DNA of 64,000 nt, taken from positions 1-64,000 of the forward strand of contig NZ_FODR01000010.1 in the NCBI RefSeq assembly GCF_900110415.1, written 5' to 3'. This document shows, in pieces, positions 1 through 8,887 of the stretch. The stretch's first letter is position 1, and each line of letters begins with the position of its first letter. The DNA is from Mucilaginibacter sp. OK283 (GTDB lineage: Bacteria > Bacteroidota > Bacteroidia > Sphingobacteriales > Sphingobacteriaceae). The position numbers were made by a program, and so were the translations under genes. The notes under the pieces are model-generated. The model saw nothing but the letters and a program-made list of their open reading frames with translations, did not search any database and had not been told where the DNA came from.

Positions 1-7
1 AAATACA

Positions 8-30
8 TAGTTTGCCTTTACGGCAAACTA
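8..30. repeat. 9-bp perfect hairpin at window edge
   Basis: TAGTTTGCC (8-16) and its reverse complement (22-30) are separated by five bases. It may be the terminator or a repeat belonging to a gene to the left, which is not in the window. Confidence 0.5.
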
Positions 31-95
31 CGCTCTGTTCAAATTATGGTTGTCCTGCGTTTATTGGGGCTTCTGTGCTTAAGTTGACGGCTATG

Positions 96-198
96 CTCTC
101 GAGAGGGGGCGCGGTAGGAGGTGCGTTGGCAGGGGTGTGTTTTTCCGCGTTTCATTGCGCGTGCATAACACACCCCTCCGCCCCTCTCAAGAGGGGAA
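96..198. repeat. large imperfect inverted repeat, intergenic
   Basis: An inner perfect arm pair (131-140 AGGGGTGTGT with 168-177) lies within an outer pair built from CTCTCGAGAGGGGGCG (96-111) and its near complement at 180-197. The stretch 1-352 otherwise holds no convincing gene. The fold and the GC-rich arms look like a dispersed Bacteroidota palindrome rather than coding DNA. Confidence 0.55.
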
Positions 199-353
199 TC
201 GCACTTTTCCACCGCTTTTTAAAAGGAAGCGCAAATCTGATGGTACCCAGAATAACCCCATTTGCAACCATGTCATTACTGTTTTTTCCAGCCGAAGCTG
301 ATGGATACTCGCAATGACGGGTGGTAACAGGTGGTTATAACACTATAACAAAC

Positions 354-382
354 AAAAAAAGGTGCCCATCAGAGCACCTTTT
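354..382 (-). terminator. rho-independent terminator of ilvE
   Basis: AAAAGGTGC (357-365) pairs with GCACCTTTT (374-382) around an 8-base loop. Read on the minus strand the hairpin is followed by a run of T, about 20 bases past the ilvE stop codon. Confidence 0.8.
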
Positions 383-401
383 CTATTTAAAAATATCCTG
401 A

Positions 402-1469
402 TTACCCAACCAAATAATTCCAGCCATGGGTATCTTCGGCACGGCCGTATTTAATGGCATCAAGGGTGGCCAATACTTTTTGCGAAAACTCGCGCGTTTT
501 TGGATCGCTCAGGAAATATTCCTCGCCATCAACGCTGATAGAGCCTACCGATGCGATAGTTGCGGCAGTGCCTGCACCAAAAGCATCGGTTAGTTTGCCG
601 GTTTTGGCGCCTTCGATAATTTCGGCAACCGAAACTTTGCGGGTTTCAACCTCAATGCCCCACTCTTTGGCCAATGCAATAACCGTATCGCGGGTTACGC
701 CATCTAAAATGGTGTCTTTTGCTTCGGCGGTTACTAGTTTGCCATCCAGCATAAACATGGCGTTTGCGGCACCCATTTCTTCAACGTATTTATGTTCTTT
801 GGCATCTGTCCATATCAGTTGGTCAAAGCCCTCTTCGGCCGCCTTGCGCGAAGGTAACATCGCGCTACCGTAATTGCCGGCTGCTTTTGCGTAACCCATA
901 CCACCTTCGGCGGCGCGGGTATAATAGGTTTCAATTTTTACACGCAGGGTTTTTGAAAAATATGGTCCAACAGGCCCGCAAATTACCATGTATTTATACG
1001 TTGCCGATGGTGTTACACCCAGGTAAGGATCTGTTGCAAACATGAACGGGCGAATGTATAAAGCATGGTTTGGTTTTGATGGAACCCACTCGCGGTCAAG
1101 GTCAACCACGGCGGCCATGCTTTGTAAAAATATTTCTTCGGGCAGGGTAGGCATACAAAGCCTTTCTGCCGATTTGTTAAAACGGATAGCGTTTTTGTCG
1201 GGGCGGAAAATGGTAACCTTTCCATCAGCATGTTTGTAGGCTTTCAATCCTTCAAAAAATGACTGGCCGTAATGTAAGGCCGAAATTGCCGGGCTCAAAC
1301 CAATTTCGCCGTAGGGAATGACCTGCAGGTTTTTCCATTCACCATCAGCATAATCGGCCACAAACATGTGGTCAGAAAATGTTTTTCCGAAAGGTAAGTT
1401 GTCAAAATCCGTTTCTGCTAAACGGGAATGCGTGGTCTTGGTGATCTTGATGTCCAGCGTCTCTGTCAT
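402..1469 (-). CDS. ilvE: branched-chain amino-acid aminotransferase
   Basis: This is a 355-residue PLP enzyme that transfers the amino group between Leu/Ile/Val and 2-oxoglutarate, the last step of branched-chain amino acid synthesis, in the cytosol. It has the long (about 350 residue) fold-type IV BCAT architecture. The motif TRAAEGG..YAKAAGNYGSA carries the Schiff-base lysine, about K195, and EEMGAANAMF follows as in the family. The length is normal and the ATG at 1469 fits the family N-terminus. It is a single gene with its own terminator just downstream; no other ilv genes are adjacent. Function is assigned from family similarity and is secure at the level of BCAT. Confidence 0.95.
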   Translation of the reverse strand: MTETLDIKITKTTHSRLAETDFDNLPFGKTFSDHMFVADYADGEWKNLQVIPYGEIGLSPAISALHYGQSFFEGLKAYKHADGKVTIFRPDKNAIRFNKSAERLCMPTLPEEIFLQSMAAVVDLDREWVPSKPNHALYIRPFMFATDPYLGVTPSATYKYMVICGPVGPYFSKTLRVKIETYYTRAAEGGMGYAKAAGNYGSAMLPSRKAAEEGFDQLIWTDAKEHKYVEEMGAANAMFMLDGKLVTAEAKDTILDGVTRDTVIALAKEWGIEVETRKVSVAEIIEGAKTGKLTDAFGAGTAATIASVGSISVDGEEYFLSDPKTREFSQKVLATLDAIKYGRAEDTHGWNYLVG

Positions 1470-1698
1470 GGCCTTAAGTATTATAAATTAGAAAACGGCA
1501 AGTTAGGAATTTTTTTGTTTAGGTAGTGTAAGGAATTGAGTGTAAGGGTAAAAAATGCCGCATCGGATAGTAATGCCGGGTATGCTGTTATTTTTCAAGG
1601 GAGTGATTTAAACGGAAGTGTGGGTTATAAGGGGACAACTATTAAAATTATGTAGCATAATTTTCCTTACCGCGTTTAAGTACTGATCGTAGCGGTTG

Positions 1699-2232
1699 CT
1701 AATTTCTTATGATATCGTATCCAAAGAAACCTTCGCTTGTGGTTAAAGTGAGAGATTTCTGTTTATCAACAACAGTGCCGCAGGGATAAATGATCTGCTT
1801 GTTTAGTCCTTTATGTTCTATTTCGATGTAAGGCTCAACACACTTGCCGATAGGGCTACCATTATCCGCCGCAATAACAATATACGTTTGTGTTGTGGTT
1901 TTGGCATCGGCAAAATAATAGTTTGCGGCCATAAACAGGTAAAGTGGCAGCCCGGCGCATGCAATTCCATAACCTATGGCCAAAAAAAACAAAGACGATG
2001 TGGGCGGATAATATTTCTGAAATATGCGAAGAAGCAGTAAAGACGCTACGGTCGAAAATCCGGCCCATATAGTCAAGGCGCGCGGCAGCGATATAAACGT
2101 GAGCCTGAATAAGCTGATTTCTGCTACCAACGCAGCTATACCAATGAAAAGAGCAATCAGTATGATAATACCGGGAATTTTTGATTTGGGTGGTGGATAT
2201 ATAGTAGCGGGCCGAGAATAATTGTATGGCAT
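1699..2232 (-). CDS. small membrane protein of unknown function
   Basis: I do not recognise a family for this 177-residue protein. It starts with a Pro/Tyr-rich cytosolic segment (residues 1-18), followed by three hydrophobic stretches (about 19-44, 48-70 and 80-106) and a polar C-terminal domain of about 70 residues. That domain contains two cysteines (in GKCVEPYIEI and YPCGTVV) that could pair if it faces the periplasm. It is flanked by intergenic regions on both sides and is not in an operon. Codon use looks like that of its neighbours. The downstream side (1470-1698) shows no other gene. Confidence 0.6.
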   Translation of the reverse strand: MPYNYSRPATIYPPPKSKIPGIIILIALFIGIAALVAEISLFRLTFISLPRALTIWAGFSTVASLLLLRIFQKYYPPTSSLFFLAIGYGIACAGLPLYLFMAANYYFADAKTTTQTYIVIAADNGSPIGKCVEPYIEIEHKGLNKQIIYPCGTVVDKQKSLTLTTSEGFFGYDIIRN

Positions 2233-2265
2233 GCCGATCTATGATTTAGGTTGACAGAATGGGAA

Positions 2266-2298
2266 AGACTTACGAAGTTTTAAAAACTTCGTAAGTCT
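2266..2298. repeat. 15-bp perfect hairpin
   Basis: AGACTTACGAAGTTT (2266-2280) is repeated inverted at 2284-2298 with a three-base spacer. It sits between the end of ettA and the start of the upstream membrane-protein gene. No T-tract follows on the minus strand, so it may be a repeat or a factor-independent RNA structure. Confidence 0.6.
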
Positions 2299-2394
2299 GG
2301 GATGTCTATGGTAATTGCGAATCTTTCAAGTTGATCCGCACAGTTCGCGATTGCTTCGTGCCTCTCAATGACATGGCGGGGAGTAATTCAAAAG

Positions 2395-2414
2395 TCTCCC
2401 CCTTCAGGGGGAGA
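2395..2414. repeat. TCTCCCCC-TTCA-GGGGGAGA palindrome
   Basis: This perfect 8-bp palindrome with a TTCA loop is related to copies at 36263-36275 and 36645-36658 in this window. It lies downstream of ettA. The sequence just before it (about 2340-2385, with ATTGCTTCGTGCCTC and CAATGAC) resembles another dispersed Bacteroidota intergenic repeat, seen again around 36470-36499. Confidence 0.6.
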
Positions 2415-2481
2415 TTATTCATGTGTGAATTGTTTTTATAATGGATTCATGATGGCTTTGCCGTTTAGAGGGGGCTTCGGT

Positions 2482-4164
2482 TTACACCGTCAATTTCTTA
2501 TACTTAATCCTTTTCGGCGCAACATCACCTAAGCGTTTCTTGCGGTTTTCTTCGTAGTCGGAGTAGTTGCCTTCAAAGAAGTAAACCTGCGAGTTGCCTT
2601 CAAAGGCCAGGATGTGGGTACAAATTCTGTCCAGGAACCAGCGGTCGTGGCTGATCACTACGGCGCAGCCGCCAAAGTTTTCAAGGGCCTCTTCCAAAGC
2701 ACGTAAGGTATTTACATCAATATCATTGGTAGGCTCATCCAGCAGTAACACGTTCGATCCTTTTTTTAGGGTGATGGATAAGTGCACGCGGTTACGCTCG
2801 CCGCCCGATAATACGCCCACTTTTTTCTGCTGATCGGCGCCGTTAAAGTTGAATTTTGATACGTATGCACGGGAGTTTAAGGGTTTGTTGCCCACCATGA
2901 TAGTTTCCAGTCCGCCGGTGACGTTTTCCCATACTGATTTGTTGGGGTCAAGGTCATCATGCATCTGGTCAACATAACCTAAGGCAACCGTTGGACCTAC
3001 ACGGAAGGTGCCCGCATCCGGCTGGTCCTGCCCGGTAATTAAACGGAACAGGGTGGTTTTACCCGCACCATTGGGGCCTATGATGCCTACTATACCTGCA
3101 GGAGGCAGCGAGAAGCTGAGGTTATCAAACAATAATTTATCGCCATATGACTTGCTTACACCATTAGCTTCAATTACGATGTTACCTAAACGCGGGCCTG
3201 GCGGAATAAACAGCTCCAGTTTATCCTCGCGCTCTTTAGTTTCCTCAGATGCCAGTTTTTCGTAATTACCTAAACGCGCTTTTGATTTGGCGTGGCGGCC
3301 TTTTGGCCCCATGCGTACCCACTCCAGTTCGCGTTCCAGGGTTTTCTGGCGTTTGCTTTCGGTTTTATCCTCCTGGGCCAAACGCTTGGCTTTTTGATCC
3401 AGCCATGAGGAATAATTTCCCTTCCATGGGATTCCTTCTCCACGGTCAAGCTCCAGGATCCAGCCGGCAACGTTATCCAAAAAGTACCTGTCGTGCGTTA
3501 CGGCTATAACGGTACCTTTATATTGTTGTAAATGTTGCTCCAGCCAATCTATCGATTCGGCATCCAGGTGGTTGGTAGGCTCATCCAATAGTAACACATC
3601 CGGTTCCTTTAATAAAAGGCGGCACAAAGCTACGCGGCGGCGTTCGCCTCCCGATAATACCGAAATTTTGGTATCCGGCTCTGGGCAGCGCAGGGCGTCC
3701 ATGGCGCGTTCCAGTTTGGTATCCAGTTCCCAGGCGTTTACGGCATCAATCTGGTCCTGCAACTCGCCCTGGCGGTTCATCAGCTTATCCATTTTATCGG
3801 CATCGCTGTAGTATTCTTCCAGTCCAAATTTTTCGTTTATTTCTTCATATTCCTTTAATAAGGCCGTGGTCTCGGCAACGCCTTCCTCCACAATTTCGCG
3901 AACGGTTTTCTCCGGATCAAGCTCGGGCTCCTGGCTCAGGTATCCTACAGTATAACCCGGCGAAAAAACAACCTCGCCTATATTGGTTTTATCAATGCCT
4001 GCAATAATTTTTAATAAGGATGATTTACCCGAACCATTTAAGCCTATAACGCCGATTTTGGCGCCATAAAAAAACGATAAGTAAATGTTTTTTAATACTG
4101 TTTTTTGCGGGGGATAAACTTTGCTAACCCCAGCCATTGAAAAAATGATCTTTTCGTCTGCCAT
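2482..4164 (-). CDS. ettA: ABC-F ATPase, energy-dependent translational throttle EttA
   Basis: This 560-residue cytosolic ABC-F protein has two ATPase cassettes and no membrane segments. Family members bind the ribosomal E site and gate translation according to the ATP/ADP ratio. Cassette one shows Walker A GLNGSGKS (41-48), signature LSGGERRRVAL and Walker B LLLDEPTNHLD. Cassette two shows GPNGAGKT, LSGGERNRVHL and LLLDEPTNDID. A charged inter-domain linker (ESKRQKTLERELEWVRMGPKGRHAKSK region) matches EttA rather than Uup or antibiotic-resistance ABC-F proteins. Length is the usual 555-560 residues. It stands alone on the minus strand. Confidence 0.93.
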   Translation of the reverse strand: MADEKIIFSMAGVSKVYPPQKTVLKNIYLSFFYGAKIGVIGLNGSGKSSLLKIIAGIDKTNIGEVVFSPGYTVGYLSQEPELDPEKTVREIVEEGVAETTALLKEYEEINEKFGLEEYYSDADKMDKLMNRQGELQDQIDAVNAWELDTKLERAMDALRCPEPDTKISVLSGGERRRVALCRLLLKEPDVLLLDEPTNHLDAESIDWLEQHLQQYKGTVIAVTHDRYFLDNVAGWILELDRGEGIPWKGNYSSWLDQKAKRLAQEDKTESKRQKTLERELEWVRMGPKGRHAKSKARLGNYEKLASEETKEREDKLELFIPPGPRLGNIVIEANGVSKSYGDKLLFDNLSFSLPPAGIVGIIGPNGAGKTTLFRLITGQDQPDAGTFRVGPTVALGYVDQMHDDLDPNKSVWENVTGGLETIMVGNKPLNSRAYVSKFNFNGADQQKKVGVLSGGERNRVHLSITLKKGSNVLLLDEPTNDIDVNTLRALEEALENFGGCAVVISHDRWFLDRICTHILAFEGNSQVYFFEGNYSDYEENRKKRLGDVAPKRIKYKKLTV

Positions 4165-4251
4165 TATAATTGATTTGAAATGCTGATGAACATTTTATGG
4201 TGTGAGTAGCTATTTCTAAAAATAAAAAGTGTCGTTTTGAACGCAGACGAC

Positions 4252-4391
4252 GACTCACCCCGACCAGGCTTCGCCGGTCGACCCTCTCTCCGGCTTCGCC
4301 GCAAAGAGGGTAAGGAGATCAGCACTCTTCAAGCCCCTCTTTCCACTGCAGGTGAAGAGAGGGTGGCGGGCGTAGCCTCGCCGGGTGAGTC
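4252..4391. repeat. long dispersed inverted repeat ending in GACTCACCC/GGGTGAGTC
   Basis: The element begins GACTCACCCCG (4252-4262) and ends CGGGTGAGTC (4382-4391), with nested CTCTCTCC / AAGAGAGGG pairings inside. A second copy with the same ends and the same internal words lies at 39055-39369. A short open frame through it on the minus strand is a by-product of the repeat. Confidence 0.7.
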
Positions 4392-5016
4392 TTTCCTTGG
4401 TTAGTTTACGGCATACTTGCCTGTAACCTGCGCCCCGATTTTCCTCAGCCAATAACAACTCTCTATTTAAGAACTATACTCACACTATAAATGAATATCG
4501 CAACAAATATGAGTAAAATAGATGGATTCGCTTAAAAAACCGGTGGCAGAAAAATTATTTACTGCCAAATGCAACTCCATGTTACTTTATACATACTTGT
4601 AAGTATTTAATTGCGTTTAACACAGTAAAATGGCAACTGTTTTGCTTGTTTTTGCGTACATATAGATGAACACAACGTAAATATTATGTTAATGCCTTTA
4701 TGGCATATGTTATGACGAAATGCCTGTTTTGTTGCTATCGTTATAATTTATTAACAAAATGTTTAAACTATTTTGAATTTTTTGTATCAAAATGGTAAGT
4801 TCCGTTCGTATATTGTAAAAAAATTAGGTCATTGTTGGATTTTTTGATAAAAATTATTGTTTAAACCCAAACTTTAATAGCTTGCATATCATATCAATGT
4901 CTGTTTCTGCAAAGTGTTAAATGTTGGCAATATTGTTGATAAATGTTAAACCGTGCGTCGGGTTTGTAAAAACAAAATTTATAGATTGCGGCGTTCATAA
5001 TAATTGAAAGGTATAT
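4392..5016. other. AT-rich leader of clpC, no gene seen
   Basis: More than 600 AT-rich bases precede clpC with no supported open frame. A small inverted repeat (ATACTT-GT-AAGTAT, 4593-4606) is visible. I could not pick a confident TTTG/TAnnTTTG promoter. The length suggests a long 5' leader or distant promoter for clpC. Confidence 0.4.
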
Positions 5017-7551
5017 ATGGAAGCTAAATTTTCGCCGAGGGTTAAAGATGTCATTCAATACAGCAGAGAAGAGGCATTACGCCTTGGGCACGACTATATA
5101 GGAACAGAGCATCTTTTACTGGGCCTCATCAGGGATGGTGATGGCGTAGCAATTAAATTGCTGAAAGGTTTGAACGTTGATACTGCAAAGCTTCGCCGTG
5201 CTGTGGAAGATGCCGTTAAAGGTACCATTGGAACCAATGTACACATAGGCAGCATCCCCCTGACCAAGCAAGCCGAAAAAGTATTAAAAATTACTTATCT
5301 GGAAGCCAAAATATTTAAAAGTGATGTAATTGGAACCGAGCACCTGCTGCTATCTATATTACGCGATGAGGATAATATCGCATCGCAGATATTGGTACAG
5401 TTTAACGTAAACTACGAGGTGTTTAAAGGTGAAGTGGAATCACATAAAAACGATGTAACTGACGAAATGCCCGGATCACCAACCGGCGGCGATGACGACT
5501 TTAAAGAAGAAGAATCATTCAGCCAGCCTAAAAAGGTATCTGACATTAAATCAAAAACACCGGTGTTGGACAACTTTGGCCGCGATTTAACCCGCGCCGC
5601 CGAAGATGGGAAACTTGACCCGATTGTTGGGCGCGAAAAAGAGATTGAGCGCGTATCGCAAATCCTGTCGCGCCGTAAAAAGAACAACCCTATACTAATA
5701 GGTGAGCCAGGTGTAGGTAAATCGGCCATTGCCGAAGGCCTTGCACTACGCATTGTACAGCGTAAAGTATCGCGTGTATTGTTTAACAAACGAGTAGTAA
5801 CGCTTGATTTAGCCTCGTTGGTTGCCGGTACAAAATACCGTGGCCAGTTTGAAGAGCGTATGAAGGCGGTAATGAACGAACTGGAAAAATCTCCTGATGT
5901 AATTTTATTTATTGATGAAATTCATACTATAGTTGGTGCAGGTGGTGCCTCGGGCTCGCTTGATGCATCAAATATGTTTAAACCCGCTTTGGCAAGGGGC
6001 GAAATTCAATGCATTGGCGCAACTACGTTAGATGAATACCGCCAGTACATCGAAAAGGATGGCGCTTTAGACCGTCGTTTCCAAAAGGTAATGGTTGAAC
6101 CAGCTACCCCGGTTGAAACGATCGAGATCCTGAACCGCATCAAAGAGAAATACGAAGAGCATCACGGTGTAACATACACCCCCGAAGCTATCAATGCCTG
6201 CGTTAACCTAACCACCCGTTATATTACCGATAGGTTTTTACCGGATAAGGCTATCGATGCTTTAGACGAGTCGGGCTCGCGTGTTCACTTAACCAATATT
6301 CATGTGCCACAAAATATACTGGATATTGAGCAAAAGATTGAGCAGATAAAAATCGAGAAAAACAAGGTTGTACGCAGCCAGAAATACGAGGAAGCTGCCC
6401 AGCTACGCGATACCGAAAAGAATTTGATTGCCGAACTTGACCAGGCCAAAGCTGTTTGGGAAGCCGAAACCAAATCAAAACGCTACACTGTAACCGAAGA
6501 TAATGTTGCCGAAGTAGTATCTATGATGACCGGCATCCCTGTACAAAGGGTAGGCCAGGCCGATAGCCAAAAGCTATTGAACATGGCAGATACTGTTGCC
6601 AGCAAAATTATTGGCCAGGACGATGCTATCAAAAAGCTAACCCGTGCCATACAACGTACCCGTGCAGGCTTAAAAGATCCTAAAAAGCCAATTGGCTCAT
6701 TTATTTTTCTGGGCCCCACCGGTGTTGGTAAAACCGAGCTTGCCAAAGAGCTTGCCCGCTTTATGTTTGATACCGAAGACGCGCTGATACAAATTGATAT
6801 GAGCGAGTACATGGAGAAATTCGCGGTATCGCGTTTGGTAGGAGCGCCTCCGGGCTATGTAGGTTACGAAGAAGGCGGACAGCTGACCGAAAAAGTACGC
6901 CGTAAACCATACGCTGTAGTATTGCTGGATGAGATTGAAAAAGCTCACCCGGATGTATTCAACATATTGTTACAGGTATTGGATGAAGGCCAGCTAACCG
7001 ATTCCTTGGGCCGTAAGGTTGATTTTAGGAACACCATCATCATCATGACCTCGAACATCGGCGCCCGCCAGTTGAAAGACTTTGGGCAGGGTGTAGGTTT
7101 CAGTACCAATGCTAAAAACTTACAGGCCGATACGCATTCAAGAGGCGTTATCGAAAACGCTTTGAAACGTGCTTTCGCCCCTGAGTTTTTGAACCGTATT
7201 GACGATGTTATCGTGTTTAACTCATTAGGTAAAGAGGAGATTTTCAAGATCATCGATATTGAACTGGCATTCCTGTTTAGCCGTGTAAATGGCCTGGGAT
7301 ACAAAATTGAGCTGACTGAAGCCGCTAAGGAATTCATCGCCGAAAAAGGTTACGATTCGCAATTTGGGGCACGTCCGTTAAAACGCGCCATCCAGAAATA
7401 TTTGGAAGACCCAATTGCGGAAGAGATCCTGAAAGGCGAATTGAGCGAGGGTGATATCATGAAAGTTGATTTCGACAAAGAAACCAGCCAGATCACCATC
7501 ATCGACGAAAAAGGCGAAAGCAAAACCCCAACCGAAGAGGAAACCAAATAA
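5017..7551 (+). CDS. clpC: ATP-dependent Clp protease ATPase subunit ClpC
   Basis: This is an 844-residue Hsp100 unfoldase that feeds proteins to ClpP in the cytosol. The order is two N-terminal Clp repeats (about 1-150), AAA+ module one with Walker A GEPGVGKS (229-236) and Walker B FIDE ending at E301, a UVR-like middle segment (about 453-470, KYEEAAQLRDTEKNL), AAA+ module two with Walker A GPTGVGKT (566-573), and a C-terminal D2-small domain. The ClpP-docking loop is visible as GVGF (V693-G694-F695), so it should work with ClpP rather than act as a ClpB disaggregase. No mcsA, mcsB or ctsR genes are alongside. Start ATG 5017 gives the canonical N-terminus. Confidence 0.95.
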   Translation: MEAKFSPRVKDVIQYSREEALRLGHDYIGTEHLLLGLIRDGDGVAIKLLKGLNVDTAKLRRAVEDAVKGTIGTNVHIGSIPLTKQAEKVLKITYLEAKIFKSDVIGTEHLLLSILRDEDNIASQILVQFNVNYEVFKGEVESHKNDVTDEMPGSPTGGDDDFKEEESFSQPKKVSDIKSKTPVLDNFGRDLTRAAEDGKLDPIVGREKEIERVSQILSRRKKNNPILIGEPGVGKSAIAEGLALRIVQRKVSRVLFNKRVVTLDLASLVAGTKYRGQFEERMKAVMNELEKSPDVILFIDEIHTIVGAGGASGSLDASNMFKPALARGEIQCIGATTLDEYRQYIEKDGALDRRFQKVMVEPATPVETIEILNRIKEKYEEHHGVTYTPEAINACVNLTTRYITDRFLPDKAIDALDESGSRVHLTNIHVPQNILDIEQKIEQIKIEKNKVVRSQKYEEAAQLRDTEKNLIAELDQAKAVWEAETKSKRYTVTEDNVAEVVSMMTGIPVQRVGQADSQKLLNMADTVASKIIGQDDAIKKLTRAIQRTRAGLKDPKKPIGSFIFLGPTGVGKTELAKELARFMFDTEDALIQIDMSEYMEKFAVSRLVGAPPGYVGYEEGGQLTEKVRRKPYAVVLLDEIEKAHPDVFNILLQVLDEGQLTDSLGRKVDFRNTIIIMTSNIGARQLKDFGQGVGFSTNAKNLQADTHSRGVIENALKRAFAPEFLNRIDDVIVFNSLGKEEIFKIIDIELAFLFSRVNGLGYKIELTEAAKEFIAEKGYDSQFGARPLKRAIQKYLEDPIAEEILKGELSEGDIMKVDFDKETSQITIIDEKGESKTPTEEETK

Positions 7552-7573
7552 GCAAGTTCTTATTTAAAAATAC

Positions 7574-7606
7574 AACCCCGTTTGTGCAAGCAGACGGGGT
7601 TTTTTG
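7574..7606 (+). terminator. rho-independent terminator of clpC
   Basis: AACCCCGTTTG (7574-7584) pairs with CAGACGGGGTT (7591-7601), with one wobble pair, followed by six T. It lies 23 bases past the clpC stop. Confidence 0.85.
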
Positions 7607-7616
7607 TTGGGTGGCA

Positions 7617-7712
7617 GTTAAGTGAAAAGTACTAAGCCATAAGCCTAAAGCTGAGTTTTTTCTTTAGAACCGGAGACTTGGGACTAAATACTATCCTTCT
7701 ATTTATAGATAC
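7617..7712. repeat. paired-word element, AAGCCTAAAGCTGA type
   Basis: Words AAGTACTAAGCCATAAGCC and GCCTAAAGCTGAG are followed by TTGGGACTAAAT, which is the inverted relative of TTTAGGTCCCAAAT found at 45763-45777. The element lies between the clpC terminator and the stop of the next, convergent gene at 7730. Confidence 0.45.
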
Positions 7713-7729
7713 ATGACACCGGAATGATT

Positions 7730-8827
7730 TTAAGGAAAATAGTTTGCAGGCAAAACCGTTGCTATGCCAGCTGCGGCCCAAGCGCCCTCGATAACAATGC
7801 TTTGCGGATTTATTATCCCATTGACGCCAAAAAATGCATATTGTTCATTAAAGGTAATTATAGTGGTTGCATATGGCGGAGCATAGGCCGGGAGATTAAT
7901 TGCATTTACGTTTGTACGGTCATGCTTTTTTGTATAAATAATATATAAGCAATCAATATAGCTCAGTGCAAATGTCCCTATCTTATCTGTTTTATGAACA
8001 AGGCTGTCTATTAGCAATGGTTCGTCCTTATATAATGTCTGGATATACGGCAGGCCATAATAGCCGGGCGTATTATAGTCCGGATTAGGCTTCCGGGTTA
8101 ATTTTAACACCTTAAACCCCTCTTCTTCTACCTGATTGCCAACTACCGACCTGAAGAAATGCATCGATGAGCCAAAGTATGCCGTCTGGCGTTGCTTTTT
8201 CCATCTTTTCTTGTCAGAGTCGCTACCCTTAAGTTCCTCAAAAGCAGAAGTCCCATCGATATATGCCGATCCGTCCGGCCTATAATAAAAGATACCTAAT
8301 TTATATTTTATAAGATATCCTAAGGCCTTGTTTTCAATTTCAATATCTTCGTCAGAAAAAGCGGTGATTTTTTTTAACAGTTTGTTATATTTTACAAAAA
8401 TAACATCCGGGTTTAAAATGGTACATTGTTTTGCATTGTCAGAACGGCCCAAAAATACCTCTTTAAAAATACTAAGATCGCGTTCGCGGTCCTTGTAGTA
8501 TTTGTTGTTAACAACATCCAGTTCATCTAAAAGCAACAGGTTAATATCTGGTACTACAACATTATTGTCATATACAATCAACGTATTGGCGTATGTTTCA
8601 TAGTCTGATGAACTTACTACCAGTACATACTCGCCAGGTTTAACATTGGTAATGCTAAACGCCCCATCAGCATCTGTTTTGTATTTTGTTGTATCCTTAT
8701 CCAAAAATACCCTGGCGTTTGCCACTGGATTTTTGTGACGTTTATCAACAACCTTTCCTGTGATCTTAAATTGGGAGAAACACACCGTGGGGAGCGATAG
8801 AAGTAATAAGAGTAAAGGTTTTAACAT
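7730..8827 (-). CDS. secreted protein with carboxypeptidase regulatory-like domain (paralog B)
   Basis: This 365-residue protein has a clear signal peptide (MLKPLLLLLLSLPTVCFSQ, about 1-19), followed by a CarboxypepD_reg-like beta-sandwich (about 20-105; motif ITGKVVDKRHKNPVANARVFLD, shown here in part) of the kind found at the N-terminus of TonB-linked outer-membrane proteins. The remaining 260 residues form a conserved Bacteroidota region with no recognised catalytic motif (for example ENKALGYLIKYKLG and SSMHFFRSV). It is a clear paralog of the gene upstream at 8888-10009. The role is unknown; an exported, envelope-located protein is inferred from the signal peptide. Confidence 0.75.
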   Translation of the reverse strand: MLKPLLLLLLSLPTVCFSQFKITGKVVDKRHKNPVANARVFLDKDTTKYKTDADGAFSITNVKPGEYVLVVSSSDYETYANTLIVYDNNVVVPDINLLLLDELDVVNNKYYKDRERDLSIFKEVFLGRSDNAKQCTILNPDVIFVKYNKLLKKITAFSDEDIEIENKALGYLIKYKLGIFYYRPDGSAYIDGTSAFEELKGSDSDKKRWKKQRQTAYFGSSMHFFRSVVGNQVEEEGFKVLKLTRKPNPDYNTPGYYGLPYIQTLYKDEPLLIDSLVHKTDKIGTFALSYIDCLYIIYTKKHDRTNVNAINLPAYAPPYATTIITFNEQYAFFGVNGIINPQSIVIEGAWAAAGIATVLPANYFP

Positions 8828-8887
8828 GAATAAAGCTAACCAATAAATTTTATTTTATAAATAGCCTATACGTACCATATGTCGGGT

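Noticed and set aside
12..317. Open frame of about 100 codons on the plus strand at the left edge
   Set aside because: It runs through a hairpin and a long inverted repeat, has no recognisable motif, and its composition follows the repeat.
4255..4458. 67-codon open frame on the minus strand
   Set aside because: It lies within the GACTCACCC element; the reading frame is a by-product of the repeat arms.
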